DNA of 64,000 bases from contig NC_070602.1 of NCBI RefSeq assembly GCF_027172205.1, forward strand, positions 49,867,520 through 49,931,519. Direction: 5' to 3'. Both the position numbers and the translations under genes were made by a program. Of this stretch, positions 21,891-34,915 are shown one piece after another. The notes beneath the pieces are model-generated. The model was not told where the DNA came from and did no database searches. It saw only the letters and a program-made list of their open reading frames with translations. The number at the start of each line of letters is the position of its first letter. Within the stretch, counting starts at the first letter, position 1. The stretch comes from Podarcis raffonei (lineage: Eukaryota > Chordata > Lepidosauria > Squamata > Lacertidae).

Positions 21891-22132
21891 CAGTGGTACC
21901 TCGGGTTAAGTACTTAATTCATTCCGGAGGTCCGTTCTTAACCTGAAAGTGTTCTTAACCTGAAGCACCACTTTAGCTAATGGGGCCTCCCGCTGCCACT
22001 GCACCGCCGGAGCACAATTTCTGTTCTCATCCTGAAGCAAAGTTCTTAACCCGAGGTAATATTTCTGGGTTAGCGGAGTCTGTAACCTGAAGAGTATGTA
22101 ACCTGAAGCGTATGTAACTCAAGGTACCACTG
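21891..22132. mobile_element. Tigger/pogo-like MITE (242 bp), copy 2
   Basis: Termini CAGTGGTACCTC and AGGTACCACTG, TA-flanked. It has the same length as copy 1 at 2232-2473 and nearly the same sequence, including TTCTGTTCTCATCCTGAAGC. Confidence 0.8.
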
Positions 22133-22866
22133 TATTGATATATTGGCCAGCCACAGTAATTACTGAAGTGCTACTAGCAGATGTGAATGCTAATGGAGGG
22201 AAATATGAGGTTAAGGATGCATAACAGAAGACATAGTCATGAACATTTTCTGGTACGTAACAAGCTGGTGCCACCATGACATTTTGCTCTGGACAATTTC
22301 TCTTATTTTTATGCCACCCAGCAAAATTTTTCACAAGCTTCCTAAAAGACTTCCTCACTTCGTTTTGAGGATCTACCATAGGGAAACTAAACGTTCTCAC
22401 GGGGCTCTCTCTCAATTTGTTCCTCTTGATCTCTTCCCCCAGTACCCTTTTTTTCTCAAAGCTTTTTTGGAACTGTTCTAATCCACCACCCTCAAACTAT
22501 TCAGAAGTAGCAATGTACTACTTTTAAATATTTGTGACCCAAACTTGAGGTGGTAGAATACTGGGGAGAGAAGTTAACTCTGGAGACACTATGATTCTAT
22601 GAATCTCCCAAACATCCTCTATATAGCATGCAAAGCTGGAACAGAGGCTGTCTCTGAATCCCTAGCTTGAAAGAGTTCCCCATCCCAACAGACTCAGGAC
22701 AAATTATAAAAAGTCTTTAACAAGTATTCTGTAGAAAAAGATTCTGGCCCCAATAAAATCATAGTGCATTCCATGCAGGAACTCTTTTTCACGTGTTGCA
22801 CTATTAATTGCTTCAATTGTTCATCTCTCAAAACTTACAGCTTTAGTTCATTTCTAAATCAAAATT

Positions 22867-23468
22867 CAGCAACATATTATTATTATTATCACACACACAA
22901 ATTGTTTTACAATTTAAAATACTCATTTAAACATCCTTAAAATATCAATGACTTCCCTTCTTCTCTTTCCGTGGTTCATTTTGCATATCTTAAATCCCTG
23001 CATATTTTACATAAATTAAACCATTCAGTGTTCCATTACGTCCATCAAAACTTATTTACACTGTTGAATTTACCTTATTGCTAAATGCTACCAATGTTTC
23101 CAAGGGTACACAATCCCCCCCCCATATATTCAATAAATATTTTTCAATCTTCTCTAAACATATGTTCTTCTTGTTCTCTTATTCTGTATGCTAGATCTGG
23201 AAGCTGCGTATATTCCGTCAGCTTAAGTTGCCATTCTTCTTTAGTTGAGACCTCACTCTTTTTCCATTTTGGGGCCTACAAAATACGGGCCGCGGTAGTG
23301 GCATACATAAATAACCTCTCTTTTTTTTACACCTGGGAATTTCAGTCTGAATTATCCCCAACAGAAACGATTCTGGGTTTTTTGGGAAAGTACTTTTAAA
23401 AGTATTATTACACTTTTTTAAAGGCTGCTCCCACGCCACACATTAGCCTTATTCACATTTTTAATAAA
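22867..23468 (-). mobile_element. L1 LINE 3' fragment
   Basis: Minus-strand frames give LLGIIQTEIPR and, in another frame, EEWQLKLTEY followed by AYRIREQE, typical of the C-terminus of squamate L1 ORF2. An AT-rich 3' UTR follows. The frames are out of register, so it is an old, 5'-truncated copy. Confidence 0.7.
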
Positions 23469-23703
23469 ACATTACCGTTAGGGGTGATGTCCTATGCACA
23501 TGGAGCAGACACTGCACAGATGCTGCTCTACTGCTCTTCACGGCCGCTCGCTCTTTGCAGCAAGGAATGCGTGTTCAGCAGCTCACTGCACGGAAGGAAC
23601 CACTTCCTCCTCGCCACTGCAAATACCTGCCACCCGTAGGAGACACTTAACGTTGATCCCACAAGGCAGCTACTTCTTATGGTATTCCTCGAAAATGTGA
23701 CCT

Positions 23704-23778
23704 GTGTTGCTGGATGTCACCTCCAAGGATGATGGGAACTGTAGTCCAGCAACATTTAGAGGGCCTCTGGTTCCCTAC
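23704..23778. repeat. Partial palindromic hAT-like MITE
   Basis: GATGATGGGAACTGTAGTCC followed by AGCAACATTTAGAGGGCCTC and GGTTCCCTACACC is the right half of the family. It adjoins the hAT MITE that follows. Confidence 0.45.
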
Positions 23779-23786
23779 ACCTAGAC

Positions 23787-24029
23787 CAGGGGTAGGCAAC
23801 CTAAGGCCCGGGGGCCAGATGCGGCCCAATCGCCTTCTCAATCCAGCCTATGGACGGTCCGGGAATCAGCGTGTTTTTACATGAGTAGAATGTGTGCTTT
23901 TATTTAAAATGCATCTCTGGGTTATTTGTGGGGCATAGGAATTCATTATTTTTTCCCCAAAATATAGTCCACCACATGGTCTGAGGGATGGTGGACCGGC
24001 CCACGGCTGAAAAAGGTTGCTGACCCCTG
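23787..24029. mobile_element. hAT MITE with perfect 8-bp target duplication (243 bp)
   Basis: Ends CAGGGGTAGGCAACCTAAGG and GGTTGCTGACCCCTG are inverted repeats of hAT type. They are flanked by identical ACCTAGAC octamers at 23779-23786 and 24030-24037. The element has no transposase. Confidence 0.85.
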
Positions 24030-24715
24030 ACCTAGACTAAGAGATGCAAAGTAAAATGAAACATTTTAGTAGCTAACCCCTTGATAAAAGGGTTTCTACT
24101 TGAAACACACCAAGGTTTTAATAGAAACCAAATAATTTGCTGCAGAGCTGTCACTGGATAAACATTAGGAATCCTATTTAAAGAAAGGAAGCTTCAAGGT
24201 TACAGATAATTTCAAGGGGGAAGTGGGAGTAAAGTTAGGAAGAACTGTACATGATTAACAACATTTTTGTTCATTTCCTAACAGATACACAGTCAAACAC
24301 TATGCATATTTACTCAGAAGGAAATTCCACTTAATTCAGTTGTGCTTACCCACAATTGAGAGTGCACAGGGTTGCAGCCTTAACAGTAATCTTTCTTTAA
24401 AAAGCTAGGAAGTCTTCTCTAAGAATAAATGAAAAACATACTTCCTAACACAGAGATGAGAACTAACAGCCAGATAACTACCAAACTCTATTCATTATAT
24501 CCTGCTGCAGAAGGTTCCATTTGTGGCTTATTGCACAGCTAATTTTTCTCTTACACATTGCACATGCAACTGAAATATTTGCATGTATTATTTTTTTTAA
24601 TTGCTAGTTTTAATAAAATGGGATTGTTTAGTTGAGATGTTTTTAAATGTTTCCCATTGAGTTTTATTGTTGTATTTTATGCAAACAGCCTTGGGGTGAT
24701 TTTTATTCTTGAAGA

Positions 24716-24768
24716 GAAGGAAGGAAGGAAGGAAGGAAGGAAGGAAGGAAGGAAGGAAGGAAGGAAGT
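24716..24768. repeat. (GGAA)n microsatellite
   Basis: About a dozen GGAA units following an L2-like tail (TTGGGGTGATTTTTATTC). Confidence 0.9.
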
Positions 24769-25363
24769 TCTCCATTTACTCCTGCTTCCCCTTCCTATGT
24801 TGTTTCCCATGTTGAATTTTAGATTTTAGGTTCTGTGGGGCCAAGGATCTTTCAGCTTGTACTTTGCAAACTATGCAGATCTGAGACCTATAAAAATAAC
24901 AGCAGCAGCCAAGTTCCTAGCTAACTTCCATCAGGAAAAAAAGATTGAAGCAAATGTCAGTGCCATTCTTTCAGTTGTTTCACAGAACACAAAAGTCAAC
25001 TTTTCCCTGGCAAAACATGACAGGAGATTCACAGAAGCTGAAAGACACCTTTTGTCTGAAAACACCCCCCCCCGCCCCCCGTAAAAGCAAACCTCATCCC
25101 ACACCTTCCAGTAAAAGGAGATAAGCCCATTTTACAGCAGTAATCCAGAACCATCATTTTGTTCTTTTCACCTCATCCTTAAACAAAAACCTGCTGCTTG
25201 TGACTCTTTGAATCAATGGGTCATCTCCTCTTCTGCCCCTCACTGCATAGGTGTCCTGGGCAGAAACTCAAAGGAGCTAAAATAGAGGTGACAATTGGTA
25301 ATTTTATAGTAGATAGATGCTGCAAATATACTACTACACCTTCAAAGCACATTCATATCACAT

Positions 25364-25470
25364 TTCCCCCCTCAAAGCATTCTGGGAACTGGAGTTTACC
25401 TCTCAAAGATCTCCATGTTCTAGCAACCCTTAACAAACTACAGTACCCAGAATTTTCTGAGGAGGGAAAT
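25364..25470. repeat. Inverted-repeat MITE
   Basis: CCTCAAAGCATTCTGGGAAC and CTGGAGTTTA are opposed by AAACTACAGTACCCAGAATT and TTCTGAGGAGGG, forming a hairpin with a roughly 35-nt loop. Superfamily not determined. Confidence 0.45.
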
Positions 25471-26273
25471 GTGTTTCACAGGTGCTTTAAAGGTACTGTG
25501 TGTACACAGTCACAAGCAGATCCTAGAACGGACAGTATTTCGTCCCCTCTCTGCCTGCAGGATTTACTTAGTCCTCCAATGGACAGAAAGAGAGGAAAAA
25601 GAAGGGATTGTTCTTACGTAATCTTTCTGGCTGTTTCTCAGACAGGAGTTCCCTGAATCACAGCCAGTGCTGGTGGTGGATGGCTTACTTGCCTGCAGAG
25701 GCAAGGTGAGGCAACTGCCTCAGGCGGCAGGATCCATGGGAGCAACAGATCCCGATGCAGATATTTCTTCGCTGCTTGTTCCTGATATAGATCTTCATTC
25801 ACTGCTTCTTCCTTGGCAGAGAGGTGGGAGCTATTTTGTGATCCACCTCAGGAGCCAAAATGTGGCACAACCACAACTGCCGGCACGTGAGCTTGACTGC
25901 CTCTTATTTTGTTGAACAGGCTCCAACTGTAAGCTCATCTGAGGGCAAGATACTGGCTTCATCACCCAACTCCCATCAACATGGTTATTCCTGACCTAAA
26001 GGGGGTTCTAAGTGCTTTTAATGTTTGTAAGACAGGGTCTTCCTGCGGTGCCACAAGGGTCAGGAACAGCTGCACCTGTCAACAAAACTCTACCTGCTCC
26101 ACAACTACCAGAGATCCCTGGGAGGCCAGACATCCACAATCTTTAGCTGGCCAGACCCTTTAGACCTTCTCCCTGACACTGCAGGACCCCTATGTCCCCT
26201 CTCCATATTGCTTTCCCTCCATCTCTATGTGTCCTCCACTGCCCTTAATATTGCAAAACCCCATACACCAGGG

Positions 26274-26640
26274 GCAGGGAACCTTCTTCAGCCCCAGAAC
26301 CACACTTCCTTCTGGGAAACCTTCCTGGGGCCACATGACAGTAGTGGGCGGGGCCACAGGCAAAAGAGGGTGAAGCAACTGCAGTAAATCTTACTTCTGT
26401 ACAGAAAGCTAGTTTCTGCAAACACTAAGACGCACACCTCTCTATCCTCCATCCAGGCAAGGAAGAGATATTATCAGGCTTCAAGGACACATTCCCACCA
26501 GGCAAAAACATTTAAGGAAAGCTAGAAGCAGGGCCAGTAACCAGCATGTTCTAGGAGAGGAGAGTTGCAGGAGAGCAAGGGCCAGACAGGGAGACTTGGA
26601 GGGTCACATGTGGCCTCTGGGCCTGAGGTTCCCCACCCTT
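26274..26640. mobile_element. hAT-like MITE (about 370 bp)
   Basis: Ends CAGGGGCAGGGAACCTTCTT and GGCCTGAGGTTCCCCACCC resemble the hAT terminal repeats above. The interior is unrelated to the shorter family. Flanking octamers do not match, so the exact borders are uncertain. Confidence 0.5.
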
Positions 26641-29600
26641 GCTAAATACCACTTCCACCCAACTCTTGGGCCCTTTTCTGTTATTTTCTTGCTGGGTTTA
26701 GGAGAACGCACTCTAGAAAACTGCCATAGCCTGGGCAGATTGCTTCTGGCTGGCTGGTCTCCAAGACTTGGATGCACCCATGACAGAAGAATGAATTTTA
26801 GGACGGACATTTTGTATCTTACATTTTTTCCCCCTGGTGTTTGTTTTCATCTGTACACATTTTATCTTGCTAAACCATTTTAGAGACCTTTGCTTTTATA
26901 AAGTGACCAATGAGTATAATAAATTATAACAACAACAACAATAATAATGTTTCTGCATGCATGCATGTCACAGCTCCAGCGACAACTTGCAGAAAAGGGT
27001 TGTGGCACAGTGGTGCACCGATCAGCCCCCGTCACAGGCTTGGAGGCCTCTTCCTGCGTCTCCTGGCACAGTCTGGCAGGGGCTACTGGCAGGAGAAGGA
27101 GATATAGCCCAGCCACTTCAATCAACTATAATACAAAACGCAAGGACTTTAAGAGCTTGAAGCACAGGGCAGGAAAGTAGTACAATGTATGGCTCTCTGT
27201 TTATGGAAGATATACCTGTGAGGAGCTATTAATCATAGGTAACTCAAGCTTCCATATTCAAGGACAGCATATTAGACATGGGGATAAAAGATAAAAATAG
27301 GAATGCTGTCTTCATGTCTTGCTTGTGAGTTTTCCAGAGGCAGTTAACTGGTCTCTGTCAGAAAGAAAATGCTGGACCATGTGGGTCTCTGGTTTAACCC
27401 AGCAAGACTCTTTTAACAGCTACCAAAAGGGAGAAGGAGAAAAGGCTTGCCATAAAGACACCGTTTTAAAGCAGGGAAGTATAAGCTTAAATCAGGTGTA
27501 ATCAGCTGCTTCAGAAAAAGTACTTCAATAAATTAACAAATGAGGATGTTGCTATTTTTATAAAAGCTCACCAGTTTAGTGTTTGTTTCAGTTTCAAAAA
27601 TATCTTAAAATTAAGAGCCTTATGAAACATAACCACAACTGCAACTCTGGAAATTTGAGAATATCTTATTGTCAAATTAGTTGTGTAACTTAAGTGTCTT
27701 CTGCAGACTGTTTCCATTTCCCTTTCTCTGCTCCACCCTTTACTCCCACAATTAGGATATAAGGGATGCCTCTCCCACTCCAAAACCATGAAAGACAAAG
27801 TCACAAAAGCTCACACAGATGCATGTTTCCCTTCATCTGGTTGACAAAGCTCATTCGCTGCTTAGGTAGCTAAGGAGGCCCAGAGAGAGAAGAGGAGGGT
27901 CTGCACTTTTGAAAGTGAACTGTAGTAACCTTAGGTCCTTGGCTCAGCTCAGAGCCAGGTCTGACTCCACCATCAGCGCTGACCTTTGGACGGACAGCAG
28001 GAAATGCAATCATGACTTTGACAACTTTGTCAAGGGATTCGAACAGGAAAAATCTCATTAGTGCTCTTCCCTTGAGAGAAAAGCAGGGGTGTGGGGTGGG
28101 ACACCCAAGAATGGTCCCTACCTCCTCCCATCCTCCACAAGGCAGCTTGAGGCACGTTGACAAGGGCAGCCAATAGTTGGGGAAATAATAAGTCAGGGAA
28201 AACGCCGGGCCGCGGAAAAGCTAGAAGCAAGCCTCAACATTGATCCTTTGAACTCAGCTGTTCTGCCATCGGTGCACTCTTGTATCATTTGCCCTGGGAC
28301 AACCTGTAAATGTTAAAAACCTGCTGGATCAGAGCAAAGGCCTCAATAGTCCTGCATTCTGTTCTTGCAGTGGCTAACCAGATGTTGGGGGAAAGCCCAC
28401 AAGCGGGTGCAAAAGCTCTGATCCCGAGAGGTATATATTCAGTCTGGTTCTGGAGCCAGTTTAAACCTCTCCACCAAGCCCAGCACAGGGGAAATCCAGC
28501 AAGTGCTGCGATGGAGAATTCACCCACCACAGTCCTGGGCTGGCAAGAGAGGCTTAAACTCCTCCCTCAAGCCCAGCACAGTAATAGGGATGAGCGTGGG
28601 GTGAGTGTATCTGTGTGAGAAAGAGAAGCTTACATTCTGTATACATGGGGACATGCGAGAGCTTAAACAGGGCAGAGGGCAGCCTGGGTGGGGATAAGGC
28701 TGCTGCCCACAAATATGCATCTATATAGGCCTGGTCTGTGGGAGACGGGGTGTTTGCTACAGTATGGTTCTGCTTGTATTTATTGGATCAGGACCCACTT
28801 GCAATGAATTGAGTAGAGTGGATGATTAATGATGTTGTGCAGGTGTGGGGGACTTCCAGCTCACAGATTTGGACTGCCAGCATTCCCTTTTTGGCCTGTG
28901 AGGCCATTCCGGGCAAGCCATGGCTCTGAGCCAGTCATATGTGACAACAGGTGTGGGGCAGGCAGCAGTGGGGTCTGGCCCAAAGGGGCTTTGCAGGCAT
29001 TGCCAGTTATGAGTGTCTCCAATCAGGTGGTTGTCGGGCACTTGGAAAGAACTGTGCAAAGGGCTTTGCAAGCCCTAAGCTTGGCACTTGGGAAATGCCA
29101 AGCATAGAGTTTACAAAGCACATTGCACACCGTGTCCCACCCAGCTTATTGTTGGGTGTTTGGGAAGCACCACACAAACTAGCCTTGGTCAACCATGCCC
29201 TAGATGCTTCCAGGTAGATTACTACAATGCACTCTACACGGGGCTGCCCATTTGGTCTACGGACTGAACACTGAAGAGAGGGACATGGGAAGAAAACTAG
29301 CCAGGCTGCTGAAGTCCATAAGAGAAGTTAATGGAGGAGGCGGGGGCGAAGGAACAAAAATATGAGAACTTTAAAAGTTCCATATTAGGTATAAGGAGAA
29401 TGATGGCTAGAAAGTGGGAGAAGCCCATCTGTGAGCCAGGGAATGTGCATAGTCCTAACTGCCAGTGGCACAAGGCCAAATGTGAAGACGAACTTTCTGC
29501 AGACTTTGCCCGGCCAAGTTGCGTTCCCTTCTCACAACATTTGACATCACAACAAACTGCCGGCTAGAAAACAGTCCCGCAAGTCAAGCTGAAGTGTCCT

Positions 29601-29898
29601 TGGCTCCAAGCCAGCCAGTGACAGGGCTGCACTCAAGGCACACCCACCAGACGAGAAACAAGAGCCTTGAATTTCTCCAGGATGGCTTCAATTACTTGGA
29701 GCGTTGCTCTGTTTCTCCCAGTGCCCTGCCCTTCCTGATGTCTCATGTCTGATAAGGCTTTACCTACTTCATCCAGCAACTTGCCAAGGCAGCTTAAAAC
29801 AACTTCTTTTATTTCCAAAGCTTCCGTAGGTGATCACCAGCCCTGGCTGGTGTAAAACACTGTCTGTTGCATTGCAGCAGCCATAGAGATGGGGAACA

Positions 29899-30016
29899 AG
29901 TAGCCCTCCATATGTTGTTGGACTCTCATCAGTCACAACCAGCAGGTCCAATGGTCAGGGATAATGGGAGCTGTTGCCTCAAAACATCTGGAAGGCCACA
30001 GGTTGCCCATCTCTAG
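29899..30016. repeat. Palindromic hAT-like MITE
   Basis: GTAGCCCTCCATATGTTGTT opposite AAAACATCTGGAAGGCCACA, ending GGTTGCCCATCTCTAG. Confidence 0.5.
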
Positions 30017-31431
30017 TATAATAAAATGGAAAGTGAAATCAAATAACCACATCATTTTATTGCTTTCACAAAAGCTGGAAATATTATGTGCCAAGTTTTT
30101 CCTTTATGTCCTGCACGCCTCATAACACTGAAAGCCGCAAGTGGATGAAGGAAACATGAGAAGGATATATCATCTCTTTCCACTTAAACTGGATAATTAA
30201 GACTTTAATAAGTGTCAAGTGCATCTTAGTAAGATGGGACTCCCCTTTGAAATCTAGACCTGTTTGTGTGATCTGTCTGCTATGTGGGCTCTAGCAGAAT
30301 CTATCCCACCACCCCCCCCGCTGTTACCCTCCCCTCCCCTAAAATGTTGTCCCCCGCTACACACACACACATTTTGGAGGTGGCTCAAGCCCTTGCCTCT
30401 GGACAAAGCCCTGAGTCATATGATTTATTTTTAAATGCTATGTTTTTAAAATTGCAGAAACAAAGCTCACGGTGTTCTACATGCTTTAATAAAATATGGA
30501 CAGGATGTACAAATGGGGAACCTGCTAATTTGACAGTGTCCAGAGATATGAAAGCCTGCGTGTGTGGGGAGAATTATTCTTCATTCTGAAGTGATCAGAA
30601 GCGTCTACCATGCGAGGAACAGAACACTTGAGTTGGCCACTCATTCAAACATGAAGGAGAGATCCAGTGCTGGGAGGATCCAGCAGGGGAGGTTTCAAGG
30701 CCTAGCAAGAGTATCTCCTCTCTTCCACAAGACATTACAGTACTTCAGATGCTGACTAGAAGGATATATGTGGGAATGGGCCTTCCATATTAGTTATCTT
30801 TCTACAACTAGCAGCTTTTTCTATGGAGGATGGACACTGGGGTTCTCAGCTGACTGCTCCATGCCGTCTGGACCAAGGAATAGAAACACACACACACACA
30901 CACACAATTATTGGTCTGCCCAACTAGAATGGCTGCAATTGTCACACCAGTCTAAAGACAGGATTAAACTTCATCATCATCATCATCATTTTATTATTTA
31001 TACCCCTGTTCCACAGGGAGGGCACCACTACCCAGAAGGCCCTGGAGGGCCTTCTTCCTCCATGAGAGCCTGGAGGTGGCAAAAAGGGAGCCAAGAAAAG
31101 TGGAGTTGAGGGAGAAGGATGTGAACAAACTGGGTCTGGGCTGTACATGTGGAGGATGAGTGTCACAGAATTGCTAGGCAATTAGAAAAGAAAATACCTG
31201 AACAACCTTAAGATTGAAAGAAGAGTGGTTTGAAATGGCATCCTGCTGTTGTTTGAGAATTACAAGACACATCTGCCCATTTCCAGCTGGAAAGGAGCAG
31301 TAATAACAACCAGGAGCAACAGGAAAGTTGGTGGAGAGGAAGGAAGACAGCTCAAAATCACAGGAGGACCCAAAGACAAAAACAGAGTAGTCCTGTTTCC
31401 AGGCATTCCTAACCCTGTGGCTGCCTCTGTG

Positions 31432-31566
31432 CAGTAGGGATGGGAACCTGTGGCCTCCAGACGTTGTTGAACTACAATTCCCACCATCCCTGGGAATGCT
31501 GGCTGGGGCTAACGGGAGTTGAAATTCAGCAGTAATTGCAGGATCACAGGTTCCCCATCCCTGCTG
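31432..31566. repeat. Palindromic hAT-like MITE, near complete
   Basis: Ends CAGTAGGGATGGGAACCTGT and CACAGGTTCCCCATCCCTGC are almost exact complements. The core GTTGAACTACAATTCCCACC is opposed by GGGAGTTGAAATTCAGCAG. Confidence 0.65.
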
Positions 31567-32874
31567 TATAGCAACATACTTTGCTAGGTACTAAAAAGAT
31601 TCCAAACACAAGCCCCAACACATATTTATATATGTTGAATTGTATGTACAGGTGAAAATTAAGATGGTGGGAGGCTTGAATGGCACTGTGCTTTGCAGCA
31701 TGCTCAGGAGCATGTAAGCAAAGGTATTAAAACAGTTTGAGAAGAGGGGCAGGAGATCTGGGGCCCAGTACAAAGCACCCAGGTTCAGCACCCTCAGGCC
31801 ATCTCCTAAAGACATCTCTGATACAAAATCAGCCACAGGGTTAGGAAAACCTGGAAGCAGGTTTTCAAGTCTAACTGCTGTGGGGTAGGACAACAATTTT
31901 CAATGAGGGCATAGGGGAAGTACACAGGGGAAGGGTTAACTCTCCTGCCTCCAGCTGCAACCCTCACAAACCAAAAATTTCCCACTGAGCAGCAATTAGG
32001 CTTAAAAAATAGCTTCCACTGGCACTAATGGAAACCCTTTTTAAAGTCTAATTACTGCACAGGTCAGATAGGGAAGCTCCCGTAGGCCATATCCGGCTTG
32101 CAGGCCAGCAGTTCTTACCCCTGTTGCATAAAGTACAGATTTGCCCAACATACGGATCTACTAAAATGAAGGGAGAACTAACTTAGGAAGGGCTGGATCA
32201 AACCAAAGGTCCATCTGGTCCAGAGTTTTAGCAGTGGTCAGCCGGATGCTTTTGAGAAGCAGACAAGCGCGGTATGAAAGCAAACTCCCTTTCCTACTGT
32301 TTGTCACCAAATGAGTGTATTTTTTTAAAAAAAATAGCCAGCTGAAACACAATCAAAATACAGGTTAAACAAAGAGCTGGAGATAAAACAAAATGTCTGT
32401 TTAAATAAAAAGGGGGTTGCCTTGTGGTGGAAGGCCACTAACAAGATAAATAGATAAGTGACACTTTCTTGGTAAGGAGTTCCAAAGTCTAGTTACAGCC
32501 CCTGAGGAGGCTTTTCTCAAATTCCCATCAAATGCACATCAGATAACCTAGTTTATGGGAGCAAACTAATTGCATACTGGAAAATTAGGTTTGCGCAACT
32601 AAAGTTGATTTAAAAGTGCTCTGGTGCAACAAATCTACTTTAAGAACAACAACAGACTTTTGCAGTCAGTAAAATGAGGGGGAAATGCAAAGATGGGGAA
32701 ATGCACTAAAAAAGTGTAGGATTAATAGGAAGACATTTAATCATTCTGCAAGCAACTCAAAATGAATGCAGGATGAATATTCATTGTCATAAAATCTTCT
32801 CACAAACAAATCAGAATGAATACTCAATGAAGACCAGACATCGCCTAACAACAGTTTAAGTCTGGTGCAAGAAA

Positions 32875-33297
32875 ATCAGGATGGATTGTGGGCACCGCAA
32901 TTTAAGAAGGCTACTAACAAGCCGAAACGTGTGCAGAGGGTGACCAAGATGATCAGATGTCTGGAAATCTAGCCTTATGAAGAACAGTTGAGGGAGCTGT
33001 GTATTTTTGGCCTGGAAAACCAAAGACTGAGAGGAGATATGAGAGCCATCTACAAATATCTAAAGTGCAGTCACATCGAGGATGGAGCAAGCTTGTTTTC
33101 TCCTGCTCCAGATGCTAGGACCCAAACCAGTGGCTTCAAGTTACAAGGAAGGAGGTGGTGGACTCTCCTTCAATGGAGGATTTAAAGCAGAGGTTGGATG
33201 GCCACCTGTCATGTATGATCTAGTTAAGATTCCTGCATTGTAGGGGGTTGGACTAGATTACCCTTGGGACCCCTTCCAACTCTACAATTCTATGATA
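32875..33297 (+). mobile_element. CR1 LINE 3' fragment
   Basis: GAGAGGAGATATGAGAGCC, CTCCTGCTCCAGATGCTAGG and the end GGGGGTTGGACTAGATTACC, then CCTTCCAACTCTACAATTCT, is the last part of CR1 ORF2 plus its 3' end. Confidence 0.8.
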
Positions 33298-33544
33298 CTC
33301 TGGGTGCTGAATAAGCAGGTGGTTTCATGGAGCTCCAAGTGTCTGGGTTCATTCAGAGCACTGCTGCTTGTTCCACAGCTTGGTCAACTAGAGTCAGCTA
33401 CCATAATGCACATGGAATTGATTTCAGTACACAGCACATGCCAAACAAAGGTTGGTCAACACTTAATGTAAGAAGAGAACCCTGCTGGATCAGACCAAAG
33501 GTCCAGAATCCTGCATCCCACAGTGGTCTACCAAATGTCTCTGG

Positions 33545-33647
33545 GAAACCCTGAAACAAATTATTGTTATTTGCTTTTTTCCAGAAAAGTGAAACTCAAA
33601 GTGACTTACAAAAATTAGTAATAAAACATGGATTGAAAACAACCTAA

Positions 33648-33683
<36 letters not shown>

Positions 33684-34172
33684 CAAGGTGAATAACAATG
33701 TTTTTACCAGGCCCGTAAAAACAGATAGTGCTGGGGCCAGGCATACCTCCCTAACGAAAGCATTCCATAAATGAGGAGCCACCACTGAGAAGTCCCATCC
33801 TCATGTTGCCACCCTTTTTACCTCCCACAGAAAAGAGCATGCAGGATCCAAATCGCTTCATGTGGGGAGAGGCAGTCCTTGAGGTATTGGGGTCCTGAGG
33901 CTATATAGGTCAAAACCAGCACTTTCACTTGATCACAGAAACTGATTGGTAGCCGATACAGTTTTGACAAGATTTTCTCAGATTGTCTTCCCCTGGTGAG
34001 CAACCTGCCCACTGAATTCTGCACCAGCTGCCATTTCTGAACTGTCTTCAAAAGCAGCCCTACGTATAACTCATTGCAGTAATCTAACCCGGAGGTTACC
34101 AGGGCACAGACAACAAAGGTTAGGCTATGCCTGTCCAGTAGCCTTCCCCTACTGTTGCCCCCCACTGATATT
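33545..34172 (-). mobile_element. L2-clade LINE fragment with internal (GT)n
   Basis: Minus-strand frame contains CALVTSGLDYCNELYVGL, then LQ/LVQN-type sequence and KVLVLTYIASGPQYLKDCLS, the ORF2 C-terminal region of L2-type LINEs. A (GT)n microsatellite occupies 33649-33681. Confidence 0.7.
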
Positions 34173-34744
34173 CTAAGAAATACTGCCTCTGAAGATGAAA
34201 GTTCCTTTTAGCCATTATGGCCACTAGCCATTGCCCCCTATTTAAGCCTCTCAGATACAAAGACCAGGCTTCCAGCTAGCATCCACACACTGATAGCTGG
34301 TTAATATCTGCATCTTACAATCTTCCATATTTAACCTTGTCTCTCCGCTTAAATATTAATTTCTTCTCTGACATTTCTTGGTGAGTAAAGTGCAACACAA
34401 TTCCAACTCCAGGGAGATAGACAGATAAGGCCACCTACTGATATCACGACTGAGCAAAGAGTTCACGGCTGATTTCCCAGGCTGAAGCAGAAGCCGTGTG
34501 GTACTTCTGTTTCCAGACTTGCAAATGGTGGTGCAGGTTTTGGTGGGTCCTGTGCAAAACACCATCATCAATCATTTGTATCCTCTTTTCCTGATGGGGC
34601 TTTTCACACAAACCTCCCAAAAACTCATATAGACAAGAAGCTGACCGCACAAAGGCATATCTCTCCAGGTCTTGTGAGCTCCCTAGTGAAAGATGTGTCA
34701 AAGTTTTTAAATTGCAAATAGTGATGACTAGTATATACTGTATA

Positions 34745-34915
34745 GGAAAATAGAAATCTGCCTGATGCTGAGACTGAACTACTGATCCATCTAGCTCAGT
34801 ACTGTCAATATGCTGACTAGCAGCAACTCTCCAGGGTTTCAGACAGCAAGTCTCTCCCAGCCCTATGCCAGCACCTTCTGGATGCAAAGCAGCTGTTCTA
34901 CCTGTGCACTATGGC
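34745..34915 (-). mobile_element. tRNA-like SINE, degraded
   Basis: Minus strand starts GGGCCATAGTGCACAGGTAG then AACAGCTGCTTTGCATCCAG, a decayed tRNA-Ala-like head. The body is GGGCTGGGAGAGACTTGCTG and CCCTGGAGAGTTGCTGCTAG. A short related piece appears at 36640-36690. Confidence 0.5.
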
